From assembly GCA_009840005.1 (NCBI GenBank), contig VXOR01000053.1, forward strand, positions 1 to 39,273: a stretch of 39,273 bases of DNA, read 5' to 3'. A program made the translations under genes and the position numbers. The notes beneath the pieces are model-generated. The model had not been told where the DNA came from, searched no databases, and saw only the letters and a program-made list of their open reading frames with translations. This DNA comes from Gemmatimonadota bacterium (GTDB lineage: Bacteria > Latescibacterota > UBA2968 > UBA8231). Of this stretch, positions 15,781 to 23,856 are shown piece after piece (the stretch's first letter is position 1; each line of letters opens with the position of its first letter).

Positions 15781-17658
15781 CTACGTTGGAATAATCGGCA
15801 ACACCATGTGCGACGCTTGTGCGGCATTGTGGTGAATTCTGTTGTCCGCTCCCTGGCGTCGTCGCTCCTGACCGATGGGGTCGCCGGTGTTGGGATTGAC
15901 GTCAAAGCGGGGGAAGTTCGAGCTGGAAATGTCGAGGCGGATCTGATGCCCGGCGGCGAACACATTGCTCGTTGGATAGAGGGTAATCGTCAGTTCGGCG
16001 ACCTCGCCCGGCGTTAGCAGCTCGCCCTTTTCGCGCCCGTTGCGGTAGCGCAAGCGCGCGATGCTGTCGGTCAGGTTGAGCGCGTAGCCATGCGGATACC
16101 AGCGGTTCGGAGGATACCAATCGATCAACTTGGCGGTAAAGTCCGTATCTGGTGCTGATGACGAGACCCACAACTTCACTTCAATCGGTCCGATCACCTC
16201 CATGTCCTCGGCTAGCGGTTCAGTGGTGAAGACCAACACATCCGGCCGCGAGCCGAGCGGTAGATAGGGCGGCGCACAGCCGTAAAACTCCGGGCCCTCC
16301 ACCTGATCGAACCCGCCTGGCTCCATCAATTGCTCCACCCGCGCTCGCCACGGCGCATTGGCGGAAGTGCCCACGCCCGGCGGCAGCGGGCCAATTTCGG
16401 AAAGCGATGAAACATTGCCGCCAATGGAGGGCACCGGATTGGCCGGGTCGAAGCGATAGACCGTATCGCCGCCGTCTGCATCAGGCTCTTCTGGCGACAA
16501 GGTGCCGTCGCCGTGCAGATAGTACTTGGTGTAGTTCGTTCGGGCTAGTGGCCACTCGGCCTCGTCGCGCCAATGCCCGCCGTGGAAAAGTCGGCCGTTG
16601 CTGGTGCGATAGCCGCCACCGCCACCCATGGCGAAGATTCGCACGGGTGGCGCGCTCGCTTCGCCGTTATCAACGCCCTTGAGTGCCCAGTCGAAGTAGC
16701 GCAGATGCAGGGCGCGGAAGTCGTCTAGCGCCGAGTCCTCGCCGAATTCTACGTCGCCGGCAAAGCTCTGCTCCAGCGTTTGCGTCCCGTGCGTCCACGG
16801 CCCCATGAGCATCCGCACCGGGCCCTGCTTACGCGCCGCCAGTCCCTCGTAGTTTTTGCACGTCGAGCGCGTGTACGAATCGTACCAGCCCCCGATGATC
16901 AGAACCGGTACGTCTGGGAAGTCGTTCCAATAAAGCGCTGGCGCATAGCTGGGGTGCTGCCAGTACTCGTCGTAGTCGGCCTTGGTCAGCAAGTCCAGTG
17001 CCCACTGCTGGTAGGGCGGCACCAATTTGAGCTGGGTCTGTCCTTTGCGGAGCGGCATCCGCGCGAGCCAGTCCGCAAAGGTTGGCGCACCTATGTTTAG
17101 GGCCGCATCAACCGCTGGGTCGGCTTTTAGCGTGCGCTGGGTGTTGGCCGCTGAATGCCAAAACGCCCACGCCAAAAATCGCAACTCCAGTGCGCCGCCG
17201 TGCCGCACGGAAGACTCGTGCGCGTCGGCTCCGCTCATGTTGACCACCATAGCCTTGAGGTTGGTCGGCCCCAACGCCGCCATGGCCGTCTGTGTCCAGC
17301 CCGACCAAGAGGTTCCCCACGACCCCACCTTGCCGTTGCTCCACGGATGCTGGTCAATCCACTGCAAGGTGTCGTATCCGTCCTCGGCCTCGGGCACGAG
17401 AAAGTTTACATCTCCCTCGGACTGGAACGTCCCTCGGCAGTCTTGATAGACGGCCACGTACCCGTGCTGGGCGAAAAACCGGCCGTAGCTGCCGTTGCGC
17501 TCGACGTCGCTTTTGTCGTAGGGCGTGCGGTGAAAGACGGCGGGGAACTTGCCGGGTAGGGGTTGGCCATCGCGGGCGGGAAAGTACAGGTCGGTCGCCA
17601 AGCGGACGCCGTCGCGCATGGGGACCATTACGTCGCGTTCTATTATTAGATCGTACAT
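15781..17658 (-). CDS. CocE/NonD-family alpha/beta hydrolase (X-Pro dipeptidyl-peptidase S15 fold)
   Basis: 625 residues in the usual CocE/NonD order: N-terminal hydrolase domain with MRDGVRLATDLYFP, a PYDKS turn and YQDCRGTFQSEG; nucleophile elbow GTSWSG (S117); acid region IGGWYDSYTRS; His region GPWTHGTQ; and a C-terminal jelly roll with GHQIRLDISSSNFPRFD. Relatives hydrolyse esters or acyl-peptide bonds. No signal peptide is seen. AAGG precedes the ATG. It lies between an aldo/keto reductase and a Gfo/Idh dehydrogenase in one operon, which suggests release of an acyl group from the compound the operon degrades. This is inferred. Confidence 0.9.
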   Translation of the reverse strand: MYDLIIERDVMVPMRDGVRLATDLYFPARDGQPLPGKFPAVFHRTPYDKSDVERNGSYGRFFAQHGYVAVYQDCRGTFQSEGDVNFLVPEAEDGYDTLQWIDQHPWSNGKVGSWGTSWSGWTQTAMAALGPTNLKAMVVNMSGADAHESSVRHGGALELRFLAWAFWHSAANTQRTLKADPAVDAALNIGAPTFADWLARMPLRKGQTQLKLVPPYQQWALDLLTKADYDEYWQHPSYAPALYWNDFPDVPVLIIGGWYDSYTRSTCKNYEGLAARKQGPVRMLMGPWTHGTQTLEQSFAGDVEFGEDSALDDFRALHLRYFDWALKGVDNGEASAPPVRIFAMGGGGGYRTSNGRLFHGGHWRDEAEWPLARTNYTKYYLHGDGTLSPEEPDADGGDTVYRFDPANPVPSIGGNVSSLSEIGPLPPGVGTSANAPWRARVEQLMEPGGFDQVEGPEFYGCAPPYLPLGSRPDVLVFTTEPLAEDMEVIGPIEVKLWVSSSAPDTDFTAKLIDWYPPNRWYPHGYALNLTDSIARLRYRNGREKGELLTPGEVAELTITLYPTSNVFAAGHQIRLDISSSNFPRFDVNPNTGDPIGQERRRQGADNRIHHNAAQASHMVLPIIPT

Positions 17659-17749
17659 GGTCTATTGCCTTGGCTTGTGTTGGAAATATCGGCACACGTT
17701 AGGAAATTGGCGCGATTAGGGCAATTCTATGGGGATAAAAAGACGCAAC

Positions 17750-18739
17750 CTACCTGCCCGCTTGGCCCGGCCCCTTATATGGTCGGCCAAACGGCAGGCC
17801 AAATGGCTCTTCATACGGTCGGAACGGCACCATACCGGCAATCTCCTGAAGCTGGGCGAGGACATCCGGCGGCAGCGGCCCTGCTTCGACCGCGCGCACA
17901 TTTTGTTCTACTTCCTCTACCGATCGCGCTCCCATCAAGACCGTGGAGATTTGCGGGGTTGCCACCATCATGCGGAGCGCAGCCTCCGGCAGCGACAGTT
18001 CGATTTCGTCCAGAAACGCGTAAAGCCGCTGAAACTGTTGCTGGCGCGGCGGACTCAGCCACGGTGCCCCCGTTTCAATTTCGGGGTAGTGCCGCGCTAG
18101 GGCACCTTGTTGTAGCGGCGAGCCGACGATAAGGCCCATATTCTGCCGCTCGGCTTCGGGGAAGATGGCGATGGTCGCTTCCCGCCAGAGCAAGCTGTAG
18201 TTGAACGCCGTCAAGACGACATCGTAGTTGCCGGTTGCCATAATGGGCGGAAGCTGATAAGCGGTGGTGCCGCCGAGTCCAGTGAAGCAGATGATGTTCT
18301 CCGCCTTCAGCTCTTCCAATAGCTCACAGACGGGTCCGTGGAAGTTGTCGTAGTCTGTCCACCAATCGTACTGACCGGGACGGTCAGGCTCGTGTACCAA
18401 TAGGACATCGATGTAGTCGCGTTTGAGTACGCGAAGGCTTTCATCGACCGACTGCCGCAAGAGATATTTATCTTGCGGATTAAACGGCTGCGGCCGGCCG
18501 CCGAGTTTGGTCGCGAGGAAGTACGGCTGCGTCACTCCTTCGAGCGCGATGCCCAACACTGCTTCGCTGTCGCGGTAGTTAGGTGCTGTATCCACGTAAT
18601 TTACGCCGAGTTCAAGGGCGCGATGGACGGCGCGACATGCTTCGTCGCGACCACGGGCACCTGCACTGGAGACGTACAGGCCGCCCATGCCGAGTACGCT
18701 GACTTCAAGACCCGTGCGGCCAAGCGTTCGCTTTTCCAC
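17750..18739 (-). CDS. Aldo/keto reductase, complete catalytic tetrad
   Basis: 329 residues of the aldo/keto reductase family with all four catalytic residues: D50 and Y55 (VDTAPNY), K78 (ATKLG) and H116 (VLLVHEPD). The N-terminal EKRTLGRTGLEVSVLGMG and the late ISTVLMGARSVEEVEQN phosphate-binding region are typical. The closest relatives by memory are L-galactose/L-fucose dehydrogenase-like enzymes. The start is GTG at 18739, eight bases after a GGAG inside the end of the upstream gene; the gap to the sugar dehydrogenase stop is five bases, implying translational coupling. It probably reduces or oxidises a sugar made by the operon. Confidence 0.88.
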   Translation of the reverse strand: MEKRTLGRTGLEVSVLGMGGLYVSSAGARGRDEACRAVHRALELGVNYVDTAPNYRDSEAVLGIALEGVTQPYFLATKLGGRPQPFNPQDKYLLRQSVDESLRVLKRDYIDVLLVHEPDRPGQYDWWTDYDNFHGPVCELLEELKAENIICFTGLGGTTAYQLPPIMATGNYDVVLTAFNYSLLWREATIAIFPEAERQNMGLIVGSPLQQGALARHYPEIETGAPWLSPPRQQQFQRLYAFLDEIELSLPEAALRMMVATPQISTVLMGARSVEEVEQNVRAVEAGPLPPDVLAQLQEIAGMVPFRPYEEPFGLPFGRPYKGPGQAGR

Positions 18740-18744
18740 AGTTG

Positions 18745-19872
18745 TTACTCCATCGGCACCAGCCGCAAAATCCGCCCCGGATCTTCCACCGCGAGATAGA
18801 CTGCGCCGTCCGGTCCGGTCTGCACGTCGCGCATCCGCGATTCGCCTTGGTATGCGATCTCGTCGTGTATCACTTCTGTACCCGCCAAGCGCAGTCGGTG
18901 CAGGCGGTTGAAACGCAGCGAAGTCACCAGCAGGTCGTTTTGCCAGTTGTCGAACAGCTCGCCGGTATAAAAGTCAATGCCACAGACCGCTATCGACGGC
19001 ACCCAATAGGTCTGCGGCTGTTCCATGCCATCGGCGTGGGTTTGGTCGGTGATGGGCGTGCCGTTGTAGTTGATGCCGTAGGTAATGACCGGCCAGCCGT
19101 AGTTTAGGCCGCGCTGCACGAGGTTGAGCTCGTCGCCGCCCTTGGGGCCGTGCTCGGCTGCCCACAGTTGGTCGGTCTCTGGGTGCATGGCCATGCCTTG
19201 GGGATTGCGATGACCGTAGGACCAGATCGACGCAATGGCTCCATTGCTGCCGACGAAGGGGTTGTCGGTTGGGACGCCGCCGTTATCGTGCAAGCGGTGG
19301 ATCTTGCCGTTGGGCAGTTTCACGTTCTGGGCGAGGGGCCGCTGGCCGCGGTCGCCGATTGCATGGTACAGATAGCCCTCGCGGTCGAAGACGATGCGCG
19401 AGCCGTAGTGGTGGGAGTGCCGAGTGTAGAATTGATCTGGGACGCGATGAATCACTTCCACATCGACCAACTCTTCGTCTTGCAGCCGCCCGCGGCTGAT
19501 GGCCGTATAGCTTAACATGCCGCCCAATGGCCCAGGCAGCGGATCGGAGTAACTGAGGTAAATCCAGCCGGTCTCTGCGTACTGGGGGTGCAAGGCCACG
19601 TCCATCAGCCCGCCCTGTCCCTTGGCGAGCACTTTGGGTACGCCGTCGATGGGCGGCGAGACCGCGCCGTCGGTGCCGACGATGCGCAGCCGTCCCTCGC
19701 GCTCGGTGACCAACAAGCGTCCATCGGGCAGAAACGCGAGGCCCCAAGGCACGCCCAAGCCGGTGGCGAAGGTCTCGACGCGAAAGGTGTGTTCCTCGGA
19801 TTGGACGATTTGTTGGGCCGTGGCGTTTGCTGCAAAAGCGAGGAGACAAACTAAATAGACGCTGTATCGCAT
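18745..19872 (-). CDS. Soluble PQQ-dependent aldose sugar dehydrogenase (YliI/Asd-like), exported
   Basis: 375 residues with a signal peptide (MRYSVYLVCLLAFAANATA). The mature part is a six-bladed sGDH/Asd propeller: GLGVPWGLAFLPDGRLLVTE, the catalytic His region HHYGSRIVFD (H155), YHAIGDRG, the Arg region YGHRNPQGMA and AEHGPKGGDELN for PQQ and calcium. It would oxidise aldoses in the periplasm and pass electrons on. The gene directly upstream in the operon encodes a small cytochrome c lipoprotein, a natural electron acceptor. No PQQ synthesis genes are in the window. Confidence 0.9.
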   Translation of the reverse strand: MRYSVYLVCLLAFAANATAQQIVQSEEHTFRVETFATGLGVPWGLAFLPDGRLLVTEREGRLRIVGTDGAVSPPIDGVPKVLAKGQGGLMDVALHPQYAETGWIYLSYSDPLPGPLGGMLSYTAISRGRLQDEELVDVEVIHRVPDQFYTRHSHHYGSRIVFDREGYLYHAIGDRGQRPLAQNVKLPNGKIHRLHDNGGVPTDNPFVGSNGAIASIWSYGHRNPQGMAMHPETDQLWAAEHGPKGGDELNLVQRGLNYGWPVITYGINYNGTPITDQTHADGMEQPQTYWVPSIAVCGIDFYTGELFDNWQNDLLVTSLRFNRLHRLRLAGTEVIHDEIAYQGESRMRDVQTGPDGAVYLAVEDPGRILRLVPME

Positions 19873-19963
19873 GTTTTTTAAACCTTTGGTTAAATAGTTA
19901 TCCCATAGATGTCAGCGCCCTATATCCATAGCGACGACAAGATTAGAGAAAAAAGGTGGGGGA

Positions 19964-20320
19964 TTAATGGGATTGCACGCGCTCGGTCTCCCGCATCAGG
20001 TGTACCAACGCGTCGATTTGGGCTGCGTCCATTACCGCGCCAAATCCGGGCATGCCGTCCTCGGGAATCCCCACGGCAATGCTCGCGAAAATGGCCGCGT
20101 CGCTTGCACCGTAATCCCAGCGGCCGTCGATTAAGCTGCTAGCCATGCCCCCGTCCATGGCGGGTCCGTGGCAGTCGGCGCAGTAGTAAGCGTAGTGGGT
20201 TGTCGCCGTGGTCGTAGCCGACGGATCTGCTGGCGGGGGCTTCCGGCTCCCACCGCCGCAGCAAACCATGCTCAGGGACAGGCTCCACAGAAGTGTACGT
20301 CGCCATGCGCTAGCAGTCAT
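19964..20320 (-). CDS. Small class I cytochrome c lipoprotein
   Basis: 118 residues. The N-terminus has basic residues, a hydrophobic run and Cys20/Cys21 (LSMVCCGGG), consistent with a lipoprotein. A Pro/Thr-rich linker follows, then one haem c site C47-A-D-C50-H51 and a distal Met ligand in GMPGFG (M90). It lies between the aminotransferase and PQQ dehydrogenase genes on the same strand, with gaps of 8 and 91 bases. The likely role is to carry electrons from the PQQ sugar dehydrogenase to the respiratory chain while anchored to a periplasmic membrane face. The pairing is inferred from adjacency. Confidence 0.88.
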   Translation of the reverse strand: MTASAWRRTLLWSLSLSMVCCGGGSRKPPPADPSATTTATTHYAYYCADCHGPAMDGGMASSLIDGRWDYGASDAAIFASIAVGIPEDGMPGFGAVMDAAQIDALVHLMRETERVQSH

Positions 20321-20328
20321 GCGGGACG

Positions 20329-21666
20329 TTACAGCACTTGCACCACCTCGCGCACCCCCTGAATCAGCGCGTCGATGTGGTGAGTCTCGGTCGCCAGCGA
20401 TACGTTGCCGCCTGTGCGCGTGTATAGTCCCTTGTTGAGCAGAGCGAAGAATAACCAGCGGTGCATCTGCGCGTCGTCTTGTGCTGCTTCGCGGAAATTG
20501 CGCGGCGGCTGTTCGAGGAAATACAGCCGAAATATGGACCCGGCCACGACCACCTGCACGGCGATTCCGACCTCGCCAAACGCGGCCTGCAGTCCCTCAG
20601 CCGCCCGACGCGCCAGCCCTTCCATCTGCTCGTACGCCTCTGGGGTCAGCGCTTGGAGGGTCTGCAAGCCGGCGGTTAGGGCGATGGGATTGGCGTTGAA
20701 GGTCCCAGACTGTTGGATCTGCGGCCCGTCGGCTGGATCGTATAGGTCCATGGCGTCGGCGCGGCCGCCGAAAGCTGCGCCGGGCGTCCCACCGGCGATT
20801 ACCTTGCCCAAACAGACCAGATCGGGCCGCACTTGGTAGGCTGTGTGCGTCCCGCCTAGGCCGAAGCGGAAGCTGACGATTTCGTCGAAGATCAGCAGGG
20901 CACCAGCGCGGGTGGTCGCGTCGCGCAGGCTCGACAAAAAACCGGCCTCTGGCAGTGCCAGCCCGGCGGCTGTGGAGAGCGGATCCACGATCACGGCGGC
21001 TAGGTCTTGGGCGTGGTCGCCGATGATCTCGACGCAGGCGGCCGCGTCGTTGAACGGCAGCACGATCACCTCGTCGAGGGTGTGAGCCATCAGCCCAACC
21101 GAAGAGGCCACGCCCTGCGGCTTGCTAACTGGCCCTAGTTCCGGCCCCAGCGGCGGCAAGTAGCTCACTAGCGCGCTGTCGTCAATGCCGTGATAGGCTC
21201 CTTCGAACTTGGCGACCATGGTGCGCCCGGTATGCGCCCGCGCCACGCGCAGGGCATTGAGCACGGCTTCGGTGCCCGAGGAGCAAAAGCGCACTTTCTC
21301 CAGTGCGGGCATGCGCGCTCGGAGCGCCTCGGCCATCTCTACTTCGAGGGCGAGGGGCCGCGAAAACCCAGTGCCGCGGGCGATTTGTTCCTGCAGGGCG
21401 GCGACGATGGCGGGATGGGCGTGGCCCAAGGGCAGGGCCGTGTTGTTGTTGACGAAGTCGAGCAGGCGGTGGCCATCGATGTCGTAGAGGTAGGTCCCCT
21501 CGCCGCGGTCGGCGTATAGGGGAAAAGGGTCAATGTGGACGCCAGTGCGCGTGTTGCCGCCCGGTAGCGATTGCACGGCCCGCACAAACATTGCTTGCGA
21601 GCGGGGATTGTGCGCTGCGTAAGCGGCGATTTCCTCGTCGAGCAAAGCCTTGATTTCTCGTGCCAT
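20329..21666 (-). CDS. Class III PLP aminotransferase/aminomutase, GSA aminomutase-like
   Basis: 445 residues of the class III aminotransferase family, closest in pattern to glutamate-1-semialdehyde aminomutase: LPGGNTRTG near the start, DIDGHRLLDFVNNN, CSSGTEAVLNALRVARA (phosphate site, 128-144), IFDEIVSFRFG (D261), K288 in CLGKVIAGG as the PLP lysine, and GTFNANPIAL. The family's usual VxVEPv strand reads VIVDPLSTAAG, with Asp instead of Glu at 228. It heads a catabolic operon with no haem genes, so a role on an amino-sugar or beta-amino acid is more likely than haem synthesis. AAGGAT precedes the ATG. Confidence 0.85.
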   Translation of the reverse strand: MAREIKALLDEEIAAYAAHNPRSQAMFVRAVQSLPGGNTRTGVHIDPFPLYADRGEGTYLYDIDGHRLLDFVNNNTALPLGHAHPAIVAALQEQIARGTGFSRPLALEVEMAEALRARMPALEKVRFCSSGTEAVLNALRVARAHTGRTMVAKFEGAYHGIDDSALVSYLPPLGPELGPVSKPQGVASSVGLMAHTLDEVIVLPFNDAAACVEIIGDHAQDLAAVIVDPLSTAAGLALPEAGFLSSLRDATTRAGALLIFDEIVSFRFGLGGTHTAYQVRPDLVCLGKVIAGGTPGAAFGGRADAMDLYDPADGPQIQQSGTFNANPIALTAGLQTLQALTPEAYEQMEGLARRAAEGLQAAFGEVGIAVQVVVAGSIFRLYFLEQPPRNFREAAQDDAQMHRWLFFALLNKGLYTRTGGNVSLATETHHIDALIQGVREVVQVL

Positions 21667-21735
21667 GGTTCATCCTTGCCGTGAAGGGAGTGCGAATTTC
21701 GCTGTGCGAAGGGAAGGGGGCTGGAGGGAAAGTGG

Positions 21736-21813
21736 TGGTCGGGGTGGTCGGATTCGAACCGACGACATCCTGCTCCCAAAGCAGGTGCGCTGACCGGACT
21801 GCGCCACACCCCG
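21736..21813 (-). tRNA. tRNA-Pro (anticodon UGG)
   Basis: Read on the minus strand it starts CGGGGTG, pairing over seven bases with CACCCCG before discriminator A and a genome-encoded CCA (21738-21736). The anticodon stem CCTGC/GCAGG encloses the loop TTTGGGA, giving anticodon TGG. The T arm carries GGTTCGAATCC. It stands between the aminotransferase start and the pyrF stop on the same strand. Confidence 0.95.
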
Positions 21814-21857
21814 ACTCACTGCAAAAAATAGATATAGCTATAGACGATGGCAACGGC

Positions 21858-22673
21858 TCAAGGACGGTGATCGTTGATGGCGTCGCGCAGGGTTAGGGCC
21901 GCCTGCCGGGCCGCGGCTGCGAAATCGCTGCCTTGGGAGGCGTAGAGGATGCCGCGCGAGGAGTTGATGAGGACACCCGCGCCGCGAGCGTCGCAGCCGT
22001 TTTTGACCGCCAACTCTACCGAGCCGCCTTGTGCGCCGACCCCGGGTATCAGCAAGGGTATGTCCGGCGCTAGGGAGCGGAAGTGAGCCAAGTGCTCGGG
22101 TTGAGTCGCGCCGGCGACTAAGCCGATGTTGTTGGCGGCGTTCCACTCGTGGGCTTTGGCGACGACCTGCTTGTATAAGGGCCGGTCGCCCAGATGGTTC
22201 TTCTGAAAGTCGTCGGCACCGGGATTGGAGGTCAGGCAGACGAGAAAAGTCGTGCGGTCTTGGTAGGCGGTGAAGGGCGCGACACAGTCGTGGCCCAAAT
22301 AGGGAGTCACCGTCAGCGCGCCGCAGCCGAGGACCTCGTAGAAGGCGCGGGCATATTGCGCGGCCACATTGCCGATGTCGCCGACCTTGGCGTCGATGAG
22401 CACCGGGATGTCCGCGGGAATGTGGTCGAGGGTGCGTTTGAGCGTGGCAAAGCCGCTCGCGCCGAGGGCGTTGTAGAAAGCGAAGTTGGGCTTGTAGCAG
22501 CAGACGAGGTCGCAGGTGGCGTCGATGATTTGCTGGTTGAAGTAGAGGACAGGGTCGGCTTTGGCGCGGACGCTGGCGGGCAGTTGAGCGGGGTCGGTGT
22601 CTAGCCCGACGCAGACCAGCGAGTTATTCCTGCGGATCGCTTGCTTCCATTTCTCCGTAAAACTCAAACTCAT
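21858..22673 (-). CDS. pyrF: Orotidine 5'-phosphate decarboxylase, long (group 2) type
   Basis: 271 residues of the longer OMP decarboxylase group (PyrF type 2). It catalyses the last step of UMP synthesis. Key residues: D25 in CVGLDTD, K61 in YKPNFAFY, the charge network D94-A-K96-V-G-D99 in LIDAKVGDIGN, TPYLGHD, LTSNPGADDF, and the phosphate loop LIPGVGAQGGS. The N-terminus SFTEKWKQAIRRNNSL is typical of the family, which fixes the start at 22673. It therefore overlaps the last 50 bases of the upstream gene in another frame, so the two should be translationally coupled. Confidence 0.93.
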   Translation of the reverse strand: MSLSFTEKWKQAIRRNNSLVCVGLDTDPAQLPASVRAKADPVLYFNQQIIDATCDLVCCYKPNFAFYNALGASGFATLKRTLDHIPADIPVLIDAKVGDIGNVAAQYARAFYEVLGCGALTVTPYLGHDCVAPFTAYQDRTTFLVCLTSNPGADDFQKNHLGDRPLYKQVVAKAHEWNAANNIGLVAGATQPEHLAHFRSLAPDIPLLIPGVGAQGGSVELAVKNGCDARGAGVLINSSRGILYASQGSDFAAAARQAALTLRDAINDHRP

Positions 22674-23799
22674 TTTCCATTCCTTCCAACATGAAAGTGT
22701 CAGTATAGGTAGAATCGAAATAGGTGTCGTCGAAGGTCGCTGGCTCGGGCTTCGACCTGAGCTCAGCCGAAGGACCGAGGAGGAAAGTCACCCGGCCTTG
22801 GCGCAAGAAATCGCCGACCTCGTCGGCTTGCAGTACTTGTACGGCATCGAAGTTGTCGAGGATGGCGTCGCCCGAGTAGCGACCGGCCGTGCCCGTGGCC
22901 CTGACGACAAAAGGGTTGGCCTCCTCCCCGCCGAGCCGTTCGCTGGTGTAGGCGCGGTCGATGTCGTCGTCGTAGCCGGCGACTCCATAGTCTGTGGCGA
23001 GGCTGCGGTCCACAGTAGCTGCGCCGTGAATTACGTGTCCCTCGGTGCTGATCACCCTCGGCGCTATGCTCGGTTGCAGCCCGAGGCCGCGGACGTCGAC
23101 GAGTAGGCCCGTGTAGGGTGTCTCGGGCATGAAAACCACGAGTTCGTCTGCCGCGAGTGAATCGGCGGTAGGGGGCGTCGCTAGCGAGTCGGGGGTGTCC
23201 ACTGCGAGGGAATCAGTTGTAGCCGATAGCGTTAGCGAATCGGCGGTCGCGGACACTGCGAGGGAGTCGAAGGTAGCTGGCGTCGTTAGCGAATCGGCGA
23301 TGGCTGGCATTTCAAGCGAATCGGCGGTCGTTGGTACTGCGGGGGAGTCGTCGAAGTGGCTCAGGTCGTGTGATCTTGGGTCTATAGGCTCAACTTTGGG
23401 CAGCACCGTCGCCGCGAAATCTCCTAGCAGAAGCAGTCGCACGGCGATGCGATAGCGCCCTTGGTCTTCGCTTTGCGAACCAATGGCCACGCGGACGAGT
23501 TCTTGAAAATCGCGATCGAGGTCCGCGTCTTGCAGTTGGGTGTCGGCGTTGAGGCGCACTTGGCCGATGAGTTCGCGCATGTTGTGGAAGGCCGCGTCTC
23601 GGGCATTGCGCAACCCGTGGAGCCGTTGCTGCACGGGGTCGGAGACTGCTGTGGGCGCGGTGCCATCGCCATAGGCGAAGAGCGCGTGTTGCGTCCAGTC
23701 AATATAACCCTCGGCTAGCGGCTCGATTGCGTAGCGTTCGGGTTGTTGGGCGGACAGTCGCGCGGCAATCAACACCAGCGCGGCGATCAGAGGGAACAT
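22624..23799 (-). CDS. Exported protein with nonapeptide-repeat linker and LPP20/FlgT-like C-terminal domain
   Basis: About 391 residues from the ATG at 23799, opening with a signal peptide (MFPLIAALVLIAARLSAQ). The open frame extends further upstream, but that part lies across rnpB and its terminator and cannot be coding. Residues 20-150 are helical (ARDAAFHNMRELIGQV, DLDRDFQELVRVAIGSQS). A low-complexity linker of eight DSL-type nonapeptides follows. The C-terminal 150 residues read TGLLVDVRGLGLQPSIAPRV and GRVTFLL, a pattern I associate with LPP20/FlgT-like envelope proteins of unknown function. Its last 50 bases overlap pyrF out of frame. Confidence 0.7.
   Translation of the reverse strand: MFPLIAALVLIAARLSAQQPERYAIEPLAEGYIDWTQHALFAYGDGTAPTAVSDPVQQRLHGLRNARDAAFHNMRELIGQVRLNADTQLQDADLDRDFQELVRVAIGSQSEDQGRYRIAVRLLLLGDFAATVLPKVEPIDPRSHDLSHFDDSPAVPTTADSLEMPAIADSLTTPATFDSLAVSATADSLTLSATTDSLAVDTPDSLATPPTADSLAADELVVFMPETPYTGLLVDVRGLGLQPSIAPRVISTEGHVIHGAATVDRSLATDYGVAGYDDDIDRAYTSERLGGEEANPFVVRATGTAGRYSGDAILDNFDAVQVLQADEVGDFLRQGRVTFLLGPSAELRSKPEPATFDDTYFDSTYTDTFMLEGMENEFEFYGEMEASDPQE
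23143..23349 (-). repeat. 27-base tandem repeat encoding DSL-type nonapeptides
   Basis: Eight consecutive units within the exported-protein gene encode DSPAVPTTA, DSLEMPAIA, DSLTTPATF, DSLAVSATA, DSLTLSATT, DSLAVDTP, DSLATPPTA and DSLAADE. The period is 27 bases, with one 24-base unit and a partial last unit. Units differ at third positions and internally, so this is an old expansion. It probably forms an extended flexible linker. Confidence 0.85.
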
Positions 23800-23817
23800 G
23801 TAGCTCTCCAAAAACAG

Positions 23818-23848
23818 AAAAATAACCCGGAGCCGTCGGGCCCCGGGT
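23818..23848 (-). terminator. Intrinsic terminator of rnpB
   Basis: On the minus strand a 10-base-pair stem ACCCGGGGCC/GGCTCCGGGT (one G-U pair, loop CGAC) is followed by TATTTTT. It lies nine bases beyond the mature 3' end of RNase P RNA and 19 bases before the next gene's ATG. Confidence 0.85.
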
Positions 23849-23856
23849 GTGGGAGA

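Noticed and set aside
21660..21896. Small plus-strand open frame containing GFEPTTSCSQ
   Set aside because: This is the well-known spurious translation of a tRNA gene on the opposite strand.
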